Of a DNA stretch of 64,000 nt, positions 38,331 through 49,954 are shown in pieces; positions within the stretch are counted from its first letter, which is position 1; each line of letters begins with the position of its first letter. Origin of the DNA: Diplolepis rosae (Eukaryota; Arthropoda; Insecta; Hymenoptera; Diplolepididae); assembly GCA_030998225.1 (NCBI GenBank), contig JAPYXD010000753.1, positions 2,418,001 through 2,482,000 of the forward strand, given 5' to 3'. The notes below the pieces were generated by a model. The model was not told the origin of the DNA and ran no database searches. It was given only the letters and a program-made list of their open reading frames with translations. The position numbers and the translations under genes were made by a program.

Positions 38331-38504
38331 CGGAATAGGCTTCTGACTGCACAGGTTCGGATGGAAGGGTGAAGTTACCAGATGCATTTGGAGGGCAGCC
38401 ATTGCGGTTTTGCTGGGAACGCAGGGTATGTGTTGCGTGCAAAGACGGGCCACGAGGTGGAACCTCTGGCGGTGCCGGTTCCGGTGGTGAATCTCTACCG
38501 TTGT
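38331..38504 (-). CDS. Internal coding exon B (proline-rich cytoplasmic-tail segment)
   Basis: On the minus strand a pyrimidine tract ending TTTTTTTTAG precedes the exon, and the donor is CCG|GTGAGTG. The 174 nt are open in one frame that begins with two bases completing a split codon and ends with one base (phase 1 at both ends). The product contains NGRDSPPEPAPPEVPPRGPS, then HATHTLRSQQNRNG and NFTLPSEPVQSEAYS. It is proline- and polar-rich with a PPEVPPR class SH3-ligand motif and no membrane segment. Joined to exon A the boundary codon is G+AC (Asp), with no stop. A similar APPDVPPR-type segment occurs in the intracellular region of insect teneurins, so a teneurin is a candidate, but the evidence is one short motif. 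Further exons must lie outside the window to the left. Confidence 0.82.
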
Positions 38505-39379
38505 CTAAAAAAAACGAAAGGGAAAAAATTCTTCAGAACAATGCTAAGAATTTACTTTAATATCTTAAAAACTCAGAAGGAATGCTTAGCACTCTGAAAA
38601 GAATGCATTAAAGATTTAAAAAGTGTAGAAGTTGGAGGTTACAAGCACATTTATGTGATACCATGAAATGGAACATGAATGATAGAGATGCATCAGTAGT
38701 TGATTTTTACTGATAAGAAGAGAAATTAAAATAACAATTAATATCATCAACATTGTTTGATTCGTATGGATGAAAAAGAAGAGACAATGTTTTTAATTGT
38801 ATTATAGGTTATGTATGGGTCAGAATGAATGGTGATGATTGATGAATTGCACGCTTGGTTAGAGGATGATTCTGTACTGGGAAGTGTGCATAAATTTAAG
38901 TCGAATGTACCTCGATTGGTCGTAGTAAATTAGACAAAACTGTGGATGCCGGCACAATAAACCGATAGTGCCACGTGTGCGGTTATTCTGTCGCCCATAG
39001 TTGTGCACAGTCACGTTTCCGTATCCGTATATGGATGTGCATATATATGTAAAATTAGAGCTATGTGTAACCATTAGAGGTTGTTAATGTTACAGAGAAC
39101 ATTATTGTAAATCAAGGTTAACTGCGACATAGCAGTCTATCGCGTTTTCGCGAAGCTATGAAACTTGCTCGCGGTGTTGCTCGGATATTCGATAATGGAA
39201 CTCCAGTATCTAACCCGTCAAATTAAAATCTCGAACTAGATCGTTGGAATTTTAACCAACTCTAAATGCCTCAAATACAGGCGAGAGAAAAAGATTAAAT
39301 TTCGGTTACACTCGAAAGGTATTTTTCATTTTCTGACAATTCAATATTTTTCAGGAATTGTTTTTTTAAATATTTTCTA
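38505..39379. other. Unique intronic sequence
   Basis: No element recognised. The first ~150 bp lie immediately upstream of the exon B acceptor on the minus strand. Confidence 0.45.
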
Positions 39380-40252
39380 AAGGTAGTACAATTGTGAAAA
39401 TTATATCTCAGGTGAAAATGAATAATTTTTATTTTATGAATAGCATTATTATTATTGGAGGGATCATTTGAAAGAGGAAAAATTATTTTCAGTGGAAAAA
39501 ATTTGAATCAAGAAAAATCATTTTATTAACCCTTTGTGGAGGAATGTCGCCGCGGAAGCGACATCAGATTTTTATCCACTAGAATAAAATATTCTATTAT
39601 AAAATAATAATTATTATTGTTCTATAATAAAGTCTAGAATTCCATTAAACAAAATATTTTTTAATTAAGTTCATATATTTAAAGCTTTAGTACATGATAT
39701 CGCTTTCTTCTACAAAATTTGTTCGACCCAATGAGAAGCACTTTTGAAAAAGCGCTCGACTGCAAAGGGTTAATAAATTTTATTTGCTTGAACTTGTTTT
39801 CTTATCGCTTTAATCAAAATTTTAAAAAATGATGCTATTATAATAAATCACGGATTATTTTTTTTAGGGGAAAGACTCTTTACAACTTGACCGTTTCCAA
39901 TTTTTAAAAATAAATTCCTTGATGGTTGAAATCATTTAAAAACAATTTTATAAACAAATAACTGAATTTGATAATAATTGATTCATTTCCAAAAATTGAA
40001 AACGGTCAAGTTAAAGAGAATCTTTTCTCTGAAAAAATTCATTAGAATCACATCATTTTCAAAAATTTGGCTCGAAGCGATAAGAAAAAAAGTTCGGGGA
40101 AAAATAAAATTATTTTTATGTGCTTCAAATTTTCTTCTCGAAAAATAATCACTCCTCTTTTAAATTATCCCTTCAATAATAATATTGCTATTTTTGAAAG
40201 ACAAATCATTTATTTTTGCATGAGGCCTAATTTTTGCAAGCTTACCGCCTTA
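39380..40252. mobile_element. Dispersed relative of the satellite foldback element
   Basis: The left arm (AAGGTAGTACAATTGTG, ATCTCAGGTGAAAATG, GGAGGGATCATTTGAAAGAG, CTTATCGCTTTAATCAAAA) follows the satellite monomer order. The right arm (40,030-40,252) is its inverse, with AAGCGATAAGAAAAAAAGTT and ATAATAATATTGCTATT. The spacer (39,860-40,025) carries TTTACAACTTGACCGTTTCC, homologous to the spacer at 17,524-17,694. Identity to the array is visibly lower than within it, so this copy is older. A piggyBac-like MITE splits the left arm. Confidence 0.85.
39530..39769. mobile_element. piggyBac-like MITE, 240 bp
   Basis: Ends CCCTTTG and CAAAGGG with TTAA on both sides (39,526-39,529 and 39,770-39,773). 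The satellite monomers carry the uninterrupted site ATTTTATTAATAAATTTT with one TTAA, so they act as the empty-site reference. Removing the insert and one TTAA restores the monomer. There is no ORF. The end sequence is similar to that at 48,688 (CCCTTT, then AATGT nearby). Confidence 0.93.
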
Positions 40253-40960
40253 AATAAATATTTATTTAGTTTTTTATATAAATTATATAAAATTTGATAA
40301 TTCTTATTGTATATATTTTTCAACTTATTTTTTTCAATTTTAATTTCCAATACATTAGATCCAAACATTAGAAAAATGTTTAAAATTTATGTTCCTTTGG
40401 AAAAGAAACATTTTCTGAAATGTAATAACTAAAATCTACTTTTAAAATTGGAGATCTTTCAATTTCATTGTTTTTTCAATTATCACTTAAAATTTATAAA
40501 GAACTTTAAATAAAAAATCTATGAAAATTGAATGCATTCAACTTTGGTCACCACAATAAAAACTATTCCCAAGCTTTCATTTTTCAAATTTCATTATTTG
40601 AAGTTTTGAAGTATCGGAAAATCCTATGCACCTGAGAATTTTCAAGCTTTCAAAAACAAAAACTGCATCAATAAAAAATTCCAATTTTAAAAGTTGCAAT
40701 AAATTAGAGGCGCTCCGAAAAAGTGTCGATTCACACAAGAAAATTAAAAACTTTAGCATTTTAGAAAATATAATTTATAAATATGAAGGCCATCTATCAA
40801 CTGGACCATGTGACTAAATTATAGGCTAATTTTCCTAAATTTGAAAAATATAATAGAAGACGATAATGAAAGTCTGATAACTTTATTTCAATAGCAATTT
40901 TTCAAAGACGTCAAGTGAAAATAAAACTCAGAGAGTTATTGATATAATATTTTTTCATCC
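40253..40960. other. AT-rich intronic sequence with one foldback-arm fragment
   Basis: At 40,788-40,830 GGCCATCTATCAACTGGACC, then ATGTGACTAAATTAT, is a solo arm of the GGCCATNGATC family. Nothing else was recognised. Confidence 0.5.
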
Positions 40961-42090
40961 CCTCAGAATTTATCTTTGTGGATAACGATATCTGTTCTTT
41001 GTATATTTTGCAAATTATGTTTATCAAGTCTGCATTAATATGGCATTTCCACTGAACTGCAAAACGTGAAAAATGCATAATAAATTAATAAAATATTACC
41101 TAAAATTAAGGGGGTCTCCTTATCCAGAACCTTAAAAAAGGCACTTTTTCCCAATTTTCTTTGAAGCAGAAAATAAAAACACTGGTCAAAGATTTTTCGC
41201 TTATATTTAGGTACATATGTGAACTTGTTAAAAAAAAATTTTCATTTGAAAACAAGAAAAAATCTCGGACTTATCGAAGATCCCGCGCAGCGTCTCACCA
41301 CGGACAATTAATTTTGCGTGCATGATATTGTCCAAAGTTTTTATCTGAAACACATATATATTTGTTTTTTTTATTCAGAAGGGTCTTCCGCTTATAGTGA
41401 ACCTAAAAAATTGTAAAAAAAAATTTTTTATCGATCTTTTGAGTTACTTTCCAGAAAAGTCAAATTTTTCACCGTTTTTTTTGTTTAAATTGCGTTATTT
41501 ATAATGAAAATAAATACTGTATCATGAAAACTAAAGGTTCACTATATGCGAATTTTAATTACCTACAAATAAAAAAAAAGTTTATAATAATAGCTTAATT
41601 GGTTCTCCTTTAATCGTGCACGCAATTTTGAAAAATGTGGTTTTAAGATAACGCGCTTTAAAGTTTTCAGACGGTGAAAAAAGCCTTCCGCTCGCTCCGC
41701 GTAAGCCACTGCTCGGAACTCTACCATCAAAACTATTCCGATATGGACTGTAAAATTTTGCGACAATATTCTCTGATAATAGATCCATCGATTGAAACAA
41801 AAAAAAAAAATCGATTTTTTGAAAGTTCTGGATAAGGAGACCCCCTTAACAGGAAACTTCATAAGAATACTCAAAAATTAAAGCCATATATTAATCTAAC
41901 TACGCGACTAAATTATAGTTTCATTCATATAAGATAATTTTTTATACACAAAACATCTTTCTGATATTTTCAAAAATAGAATGAAAAATAATAAACCATA
42001 TTATTTTAGACCTTATAAACATTATTTTAAATATATACAATCAACAGATATCGTTATCCACAAAGATACATTTTGAATGGATAAAATCTT
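40961..42090. mobile_element. Inverted-repeat element split by a TTAA element
   Basis: ATCTTTGTGGATAACGATAT, then CTGTT, lies near 40,970. Its inverse (AACAGATATCGTTATCCACA) lies near 42,042-42,072. Weaker similarity extends the arms to ~70-80 bp. The TTAA element at 41,110-41,845 occupies the interior. A diverged GGCCATNGATC-family arm is at 41,881-41,950. Confidence 0.7.
41110..41845. mobile_element. TTAA-flanked element, GGGGGTCTCC ends, 736 bp
   Basis: TTAA at 41,106-41,109 and 41,846-41,849. The ends GGGGGTCTCCTTATCCAGAA and TTCTGGATAAGGAGACCCCC are perfect inverses. The inner flank next to the right end (TTTCAAAAAATCGATTTTTT, read inward) matches the inner flank of the left end of the 36,234 element (TTTCAAAAAATCAAAAATTT), so both belong to one superfamily, piggyBac- or Kolobok-like by target site. 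Minus-strand open frames (41,563-41,874) run across the terminus and are not a recognised transposase. Confidence 0.9.
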
Positions 42091-43341
42091 ACAAAAAATT
42101 CAAGAAACCAGGAAAAAAAAGTAAAAAAAAGGATGAAAGTGTGAGGACTGTTTGAATTCTACGATAAGACGATAGAAGTTGATAAAAACGAAAAAGTTGA
42201 GAATGAGAAGATGAGTTTTTATGAAGAAGAGAAATTCGCTTTGAATGGAAAGAATAAGGAAGAAGCGGCTAAATTGATGCACGCTTATTTACAAAAAATG
42301 ATAATATCTAAGCAAACGAAAATAGTCCTAACATATTCATTCTTGCATAATATCTTATTAGTGAAAAAAGCTCAATCATTCTATTGCTTAAAAAAATTTT
42401 TATTCATAATAATGAGTTTTTGGTGTTTGATGATGGTTATGATCTGATCGCTTGAATTAAGTTTCCAACTATCACGAATTGAAACATAATCGAACTAATT
42501 CTACGACTTTATATTAATTTGATATATAAACTTACGTTTGAAAAATGATTTATGCATGAAACCGAAGCGTATTATGCAAAAAATGTGTAATTAATCATAG
42601 AGGCACTTTCGGGTAAATTGGCGCCAAAGAATTTTGCGTCTGAAGTCTTATTGTTCCCACGATTTATAAATTCTCTGATGTTATTAATATTATAAACGCC
42701 TGTTCTTTAATAAAATTTGTTTACAATTCTTTAGAATGATGTTTTTTAATAATCCATCCAATTTAATAAACACAATTCCCTGTATTGCAGTGTAAAAAAT
42801 ATATATATATTTTATCTGTACCTCAAAATAAGTTTAAAACTAATAAAATGTCTTACGAGTGACTTTTGCTATCTAGAAAATTCGATAAATACCTGCTTTC
42901 CATATTTTTCATGAAAGATTCATTCATTGGAGAGTTTAGCCAAGATATCAAGCTATTCAAACCATAATTTAAAAAAAAAATTAATCTTATACTTTTATTT
43001 TAAACTTTCACTTTCTGTTAGGTGCGTTAATTTAGCCGCTTCTCCCCCAAGCATCAATTTTTCAAGCAATTTAGACCTTTTTACCCTCTTCTATTATTTC
43101 TCTTTATCGTCAGTGACAATGTTCACGATAACACCACTACGCAAGCAATGTAGTGCTACTACTGATTACAACCTCATGTTTTTCAGAAGTCACGTACGTA
43201 CCTGTGAAATAGGCAGGCATGGCGAGACCTGTGCAGTAACGAATGTGCAGAGAGAAAAAGGTAAGTGCGGTGCTAGGGTAAACAAACTATATTAAAATAA
43301 CAATGAGTGCAATGATATACTTAATCAAATATTCTACCTCC
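42091..43341. other. Unique intronic sequence
   Basis: No mobile element recognised. Contains the candidate microexon described separately. The open frame at 42,211-42,447 has no known domain. Confidence 0.4.
43202..43228 (-). CDS. Candidate 27-nt phase-1 microexon
   Basis: On the minus strand a long pyrimidine tract (CTTTTTCTCTCTGC, then TTACTGCACAG) is followed by 27 nt and a consensus donor (CACAG|GTACGT). Using the phase of exons A and B, the 27 nt read G-LAMPAYFT-D across the junctions with no stop, so inclusion or skipping keeps frame. This is inferred from splice signals alone. A plus-strand alternative (TTTTTCAG acceptor at ~43,186 and AAAAAG|GTAAGT donor at ~43,259) overlaps it, so either or neither may be real. 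Confidence 0.3.
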
Positions 43342-45382
43342 CACTCAGAAAAAAGATTTGATTGAATCGAAGAAAATTATTTGTTTTAAAGGCTTTCTTC
43401 GATTGGATAAAGTTCCGAAAAGGTGAATCCTTCGATTTCTTTGAAACTGTATGTACTTACGTTTTTTGGCGCACTGATTACGAATATAATAGTGAAAATT
43501 GCCGACTAGCTGATTTTCATGGTATAAACCATGAAAATCATGGTTTTTGGCGTTTATCTTAAAAAACAGAAAATTTTGAAGAATTTTTAGACAACTGTTG
43601 TAGCTTTCATCAAAATGCAGATTTCATGTCTCATAAATTTTTTCGATAGCAGTAATAGTTTTCGAAAAATTCGATGAAAAAGTTTATGAAATGAAACTGC
43701 CGCGCATTAAACGGTTTTTTTCAAACACGATAGGGAAAACCTAACGCTCTTACTACTCCTACCTTTGCTACAATATCTCGAATTCTCTCCATATTTACGT
43801 ATTTCGACACGCTAAGTACGAATATAATAGTGAAAATTGCCAACTAGCTGATTTTCATGGTAAAAACCATGAAAATCATGCAGTTTGGTATTTATCTTAG
43901 AAAATACTGAAAATTTTGAAAAATGTTTTAGACAAATGTTGTAGCTCTTTTCGCAATACATATTTTATGTCTCATAAATTTTTTCGATAGCAGTAATAGT
44001 TTTCGAAAAATTCGATGAAAAAGTTTATAAAATGAAACACTGCCGCGCATTAAAGGGTTTTTTTCAAACACGATGGGGACAATCTAACGCTCCTACTACT
44101 CCTAACTTTTTTACAATATCTCGAATTCTCCCCATATATACGTATATCGACACGCTGAGTACGAATATAATAGTGAAAATTGCCGACTAGCCGATTTTCA
44201 TGGTAAAAACCATGAAAACCATGGAGTTTGGCGTTTATCTTAGAAAATACTGAAAATTGTGAAAAATGTTTTAGACAAATGTTGTAGCTTTCATCAAAAT
44301 ACAGATTTTATGTCTCATAAATTTTTTCGATAGCACTAATAGTTTTCGAAACTTTTGGATGAAAAAGTTTATGAAATGAAACACTGCCGCGCATTAAAAG
44401 GTTTTTTTCAAAGACGATGGGGAAAACTTAACGCTCCTACTTCTCCTGCCTTTGTTACAATATCTCGCATTCTCTCCTTATTAACGTATATCAACACGCT
44501 GATTACGAATATAATAGTGAAAGTTTCCGACTAGCCGATTTTCATGGTAAAAACCATGAAAACCCCATGAAAATTATTGTTTTTGGCGTCGGATGTGACG
44601 AAAGTTATTTTTCCCCTCAGTCATTAACCTGTCAGTTGAATTTAGCGAAATTTTCCATATTGGCTGAGACTAATACAAATTACCATGACTCTCATGGGGT
44701 TTTTAAAGTTTTCACCATGAAAATCGGCTTGTCGACAATTTTCACTATTATATTCTTGATCAGCATGCCAAAATACGTAAATTTACAGAGTTTCAAGGTA
44801 AGCTGACGCTTATTGGACTGAAATGTGTTCAACTTCATCAAATGTATCACTAATTTTTTCTTAAACTATCAATCGTAGAAAAAATGCATATTACAAAAAA
44901 TATGTATCTCGATGAGATCTACAAATTATATACGTAACATTTTGCACTATTTTGCATATTGGCTGAGGTGAAGGCCAAAAACCATGATTTTCATGGGGCT
45001 TTTATGGTTTTTACCATAAAAATTGGCTAGTCGGCAATTTTCACTATTATATTCGTAATTAGCGCGTCGAAATACGTAAATATGAAGAGTTCGAAAGAAA
45101 TTGGAGAATTCACCTATTCGGAACTGCACTCAAAATTTATTCAAATCGAATAAATTCCTGCCTTAAATCAAATAAATTATATTTTTGACCATATATGAAT
45201 GCAATAATGTGTTTGTTTTGACGAAAAATTTATTTTATTTAAACAAATATTTAGTTTGCCCAAATATATTTTGTTTTATTTAAACAAATTTTATTTAATT
45301 CAAATAAATCATTTATTCAAATCAAAAAAAGCCTTTCAAACAAATTATTTTCATTCATTCAATCAAATTTCTTTCCTGAGTG
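43342..45382. mobile_element. 2.0 kb CACTCAG-ended element with internal ~340 bp repeats
   Basis: The left end CACTCAGAAAAAAGATTTG and the right end (inverse CACTCAGGAAAGAAATTTG) bracket the element. Inner arms AGGTGAATCC and GAATTCACCT follow. Inside, TACGAATATAATAGTG starts repeats at 43,479, 43,817, 44,160 and 44,504 (338-344 bp apart), then two inverted copies near 44,730-44,755 and 45,035-45,055. Each repeat carries the hairpin ATTTTCATGG-loop-CCATGAAAAT. Flanking dinucleotides do not match (CC and TA). Confidence 0.85.
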
Positions 45383-46332
45383 TAATGGGACGAAGATGTA
45401 ATCTCATACCACCAAGAACAATAAAATAATTGGAGATTATCACAGAAATGTTTAATTACATAAATCATCTCTTAGAATTGTAATTTCTAAAATTATCGAT
45501 TCTCGTAATACTTAAAATATAAAATAGTGTTGAGAAAGTAATTGTTAAGTAATACTCTTGTCTCCATAATGAAGAAATTGATTTAAACTTTGATAATCAT
45601 TTAAGCTTTAGAAAATGAAATTTGTATTTACCAGAGGTATTAAATTTTCGTAGCAACGTAATTAAAATTCCATCTGTGTAATTATGAAGACTGCGGTTTT
45701 ATGATAATTTTGCCTCGAGCTTTTCGCAACTTATATTATCTTTGTAAATGAAATTGTTTAATTAGAAAAATTGTACGTATTAATAATTGAAAGAGTAATT
45801 TAAGTTAAAGAGAAGAAAATATTCACGTTTCGAATAACACTTAAATTAATATGAGTTGAGTGTAGCGTATTGCATTTGCTCTCCTCGAATAATTATGAAC
45901 GACGTTATTGTTCAATGTGAACACTAACGGAAGGAGTCAGAGTAAAACAGATTCGGAAGGACAGTGAACGTAGAAGAGATGAGAGAGAACGAGCGAATTG
46001 CAGGTATGCGTAATATTCTCGATACCTGCAGTAATAAGCAGTAATAATTGTTTAATTAAATCGCAGTGTGAAACGCGCAATGTGTTTCTGTCAACGCCAG
46101 CCGCGTCCGGCGCCTATCTCGAGCGACTTTACCGTCGAAATACATATATGCATTCGTTCCAGTTATTGAACAATTCGCCAGCAGTGTGCGACAATGGAGA
46201 CACGTGTAATGCGTAATTACGCAGCCAATATGGCTCCAGTAAAGAGGGAAATAAACAACAAAATTGTAGAAAAGTCACACGTAAAACTGCACAAGTACCT
46301 ATGAACCCATAAACGCTTGTGCCTCACCAAAT
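45383..46332. other. Unique intronic sequence
   Basis: A GC-richer stretch at about 45,890-46,230 includes an open plus-strand frame without a recognisable domain. It may be conserved non-coding DNA. No repeat structure is seen. Confidence 0.4.
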
Positions 46333-46337
46333 TTCAC

Positions 46338-47749
46338 AAAGGTTCGTTCAGGTTGGCACCTCCACAACGGAATATCACTATTTATTTTATGCCACATTTT
46401 GGGGCTAATTTAAGGCGGTAATGCCGATTTTTGGGATCTTATATTTTTCTCAAAAAACTAAATTTTAGGTGGAGGTGCTGACGGCCCGATCAGCTAGCAC
46501 CAGTTTAAAAAACTGACTATACCCGAATTTCGGGCTATTTTCGGGCTCTTGAAATACCCAAAAATCAATTTTGAAAAAAAACCCCTTTCACTGACAAACA
46601 AGCCTTCGTTTAAAAAAATACTTTTTGAGCAAAATAAACTACTCGGAGAATTTCGGGCTCTTGAAATACCCAAAAATCAGTTTTGAAAAAACAACCCCTA
46701 TCACTGACAAGCAACCCTTAATTTTGATGTTAAGGGTTGGAGCCCGAAAATCGATAGATATTTTTGAGCAACCCGAAAATAACCCGATATTCTAAAGTAG
46801 TTTTTTTTCCAAAAAGTATTTTTCAAAATGAAGGGTTGCTTGTCAGTGATAGGGGTTCATTTTTCGAAATTGATTTTTGGGTATTTCAAGAGCACGAAAA
46901 TAGCCCGAAATTCTGGAGCACTTTATTTTTCCCAAAAAGTGTTTTTCAAAATTAAGGGTTGCTTATCAGTGATGGAGGTTGTTTTTTCTAAAATGATTTT
47001 TGGGTATTTCAAAAGCCCGAAAATAGCCCGAAATTCGGGAGTAGTTTATTTTGCCTAAAAAGTGTTTTTCAAAATTAAGGGGTGCTTATCAGTGATGGGG
47101 ATTGTTTTTTAAAAAATTATTTTAGGGTATTTCAAGTGCCCGAAAATAGCCTGAAATTCTGGAGCAGTTTATTTTTCCCAAAAAGTATTTTTCAAAATCA
47201 AGGGTTGCTAGTCAGTGATAGGGGTTGTTTTTTCGAAATTGATTTATGGATATTTCAAGACTCCGAAAATAGCCCGAAATTCTGGAGCAGTTTATTTTTC
47301 CCAAAAAGTATTTTGCAAAAATAAGGGTTGCTCGTCGGCGATAGGGGTTGTTTTTTCGAAATTGATTTTGGGTATTTCAAGAGCCCGAAAATAGCTCAAA
47401 ATTCTGAAGCAGTTTATTTTTTCCGAAAAGTCTTTTTCTAAATCAAGGGTTGCTTATCAGTGATAGGGGTTGTTTTTTCAAAAATGATTTTTGGGTATTT
47501 CAAGAGCCCGAAAATAGCTCGAAATTCTGGAGCAGTTTATTTTTCCCAAAAAGTATTTTTCAAAATTAAGGGTTGCTTGTACTGGAGGTGCTAGCTGATC
47601 GGGCAGTCAGCACCTCCACCTAAAATTTGGTTTTTTGAGAAAAAAACAAGAGCCCAAAAATCGGCATTACCGCCCAAAATTAGCCCAAGCATGTGGCATA
47701 AAATAAATTGTGATATTCCGTTGTGAAGGTGCCAGCTGATTGGACCTTT
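46338..47749. mobile_element. Long-TIR element with 123-bp internal tandem repeat
   Basis: Ends AAAGGT and ACCTTT are flanked by TTCAC on both sides (46,333-46,337 and 47,750-47,754), a possible 5-bp target duplication. Arms of ~170 bp pair well (GGCACCTCCACAACGGAATA; GGCGGTAATGCCGATTTTTG). The interior has seven forward repeats of ~123 bp (46,797, 46,917, 47,041, 47,163, 47,287, 47,410, 47,530) and inverted copies at 46,510-46,740. Because 123 is divisible by three, open frames recur (about 46,764-47,324), but they start and stop arbitrarily and look like by-products. Confidence 0.9.
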
Positions 47750-47754
47750 TTCAC

Positions 47755-48683
47755 AATATCACGATATTTCTTTTGTAATGTGAGCACATTCATTTCGAAT
47801 TGTTGTCATGTGAAACCTTTGCACGCGTTCTTGATTGTCATTCGGCGTTGAGCTGTCGTGCATTCGTTTTTTACAAACCAACAGTCAACAAAGAAAGTTG
47901 TGCGTAATCAATAGTATTTACTGAAAGGTGCGAATAAAGCGTATGGTAAAGTTGCGAATCGATGTTTTGCGTCAATTACTTTCATCCTTGCAAATAAAAC
48001 AGTGCAAACAAAGGGAAATGTAATAAAAGAATTTCCAACATGTCCAGAATGTCTACTTTTATTCCCCAATCAAACACTTGATCAATTTTGACTTCATGCC
48101 GGTTTGGTATTAAAATTCATAATCAGGTTCATGGAAATTTAATGATATTTAGGTTTTTTGATCATTATATCCGCCAATTTGAATTTAAAATTTTTTTACT
48201 TTAATTTAGGAAGACGTAATCAGAAATCCCGATAATATGACTTTAAACTTTAAATATGACTTTAAAATTTTTAAACGATTTAGACATCAGCAATTTTTGA
48301 TCCACAGTGTTGAATTTTGAATATTAAAATTGGTACTATAGAATTTCTAAATACTAATTTCAGAATCGATTGGTTCCAATTAATTGAATTCACTTCAATT
48401 AAAACAAGGTTATTAATTATCAGGACCACGTAACTAAATTCCTGCAAGATAACTTTTTTAGTTCACAATATAGTATTTTGAAAAATTGAAAATTAAGGAG
48501 GACGATTCTACAAAACATTTTTTTTGAGAAAATAAAAGTGGAAGAGTTATCAGCAATGTTAGTCAACTGCAAATGTTTGCTAAAATAGAGTTGACATTCG
48601 GTTTTTATTTTCTTCTATTTTATTCTCATTTTCAGAAAGTAGAATATAACTGAATTAAATAAGTTTTTGAGAATTCTGTTGCG
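47755..48683. other. Unique intronic sequence
   Basis: No gene recognised. A CAGGACCACGTAACTAAATT segment near 48,421 is a fragment of the GGCCATNGATC foldback family. Confidence 0.45.
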
Positions 48684-48687
48684 TTAA

Positions 48688-49507
48688 CCCTTTAGTGCAC
48701 AATGTACCATATATGGCACATTCAGGTGATTTTTATTTTCTTAAATATCTTCTACAATTTAACAAAAAAAATTTCAGAAAATATGACAAGCTTAATTAAA
48801 AAAATATATATACATCTTATAGAAAAAGGTAACGATTCAAATTTGTAGATCTTTTTGTAGTAAACAATTTTGTACCAAATTTGGACCAAAATTTTTTTTA
48901 TGTAGATGGTTTTGGGTAATAAAGACAAAAGAGGACGAAAGAATGAAAAAGAACGAAGGAGTTTTGGAAGGTTGCAAGCTTTTTTCTTTCCTCCTTTTTG
49001 TTCGTTTCTCACAATCGTTTATTTAAAGACATTTTTTTGGTCCAAATTTGGTCATGTTTTTGTATTTTGAGGGTTCGTGCAGTACCATAACTTTTTTTCG
49101 TATCTCGTATAATTTAACTGGAAAATGGAATTTAGATATTGACTTTTTTCAAGTTTTAACATACTGTAACTTTTCTAATTTTTGTTCAATCGAAAAATGT
49201 AATCAGGATAATTAGTAGAGAATTATGAACAGCACTATGGGAAACCAGTATTAGAATTTTGGATTTTTTCACTAACACAAAAAATGCTCTTATTTGAAGA
49301 ATTTCGAGTCATTTTTTACATAAAATTAATTATTTATGGTGAAAATGCACAAAGATTTTCCAGGAAGAAAATATTTTTCTATATAGCTGTAAAAATTGAA
49401 AAACTGAATTTTCAAAAATTTCATTTTTAAAAACTATGCTTCTTAAAAAATGTGCCATTCGGAAAAATAAATTTTTTTATTCGGATAAAATTGCGGTCCT
49501 TAAAAGG
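48688..49507. mobile_element. Diverged TTAA/CCCTTT element (possible piggyBac-like)
   Basis: The left end TTAA-CCCTTTAGTGCACAATG is clear. The proposed right end (TTAAAAGG-TTAG, near 49,502-49,511) is degraded. ATGGCACATT near the left and AATGTGCCAT near the right are inverse. The left end resembles the CCCTTTG end of the intact 39,530 MITE. Confidence 0.5.
48889..49085. repeat. Foldback copy of the 62-64 kb spacer repeat
   Basis: TTTGGACCAAAATTTTTTTT and GAATGAAAAAGAACGAAGGAG are followed by the inverse order: CTCCTTTTTGTTCG, then TTTTTTTGGTCCAAATTTGG. GGAAGGTTGC and TATTTTGAGGGTTCG match the spacer units at 62-64 kb. Here the spacer is arranged as a hairpin. Confidence 0.75.
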
Positions 49508-49954
49508 TTAGCGAGAACTTTCTTTCAGAGTAAATAGAATTCGAATAGCTATTGGTTATTACAGTTAATTTTGATCATTCTAATCAATTTTTTACACATT
49601 TTTTACTTAATGATAGTCGTTTTCTGTTGTTTATTTTATATAAATATTAACCAAATTTACAAAACGATCTTTTGTGTATAAAATATTTTAATGAATAAAT
49701 AAAAATATTTTAATATTTACAAACGGCCTTAATTATGGTAAAAATGTTATCCTTCGATTATTTAAATATACAATACTTGTTTTTTAAGAGTATAAATAAA
49801 TGAAATTTGTCTAAATTTGAGCGAAATAATTGGATTTATTTTTAAAAATTTGATTCTGTTTTTCAATATCTCTCTAAACTTCCAGTTTTTCCAGTTTCAA
49901 TCTGTATTTCGAGTTTTTTTCCGGTTAGTAGAGATCCTGGCATTTAAAGGTGTG

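Noticed and set aside
41563..41874. 103-codon minus-strand frame as a possible transposase
   Set aside because: It crosses the TIR of the TTAA element into flanking sequence and has no recognisable motif.
42927..43295. 122-codon plus-strand frame as a gene
   Set aside because: No domain is recognised; only the 43,187-43,259 part has splice-like flanks, and the minus-strand microexon reading overlaps it.
46764..47324. Open frames with FFPKS..GLLVSDRG repeats that look like a repeat protein
   Set aside because: The period comes from the 123-bp DNA repeat inside a foldback element; frames begin and end arbitrarily and occur in more than one phase.
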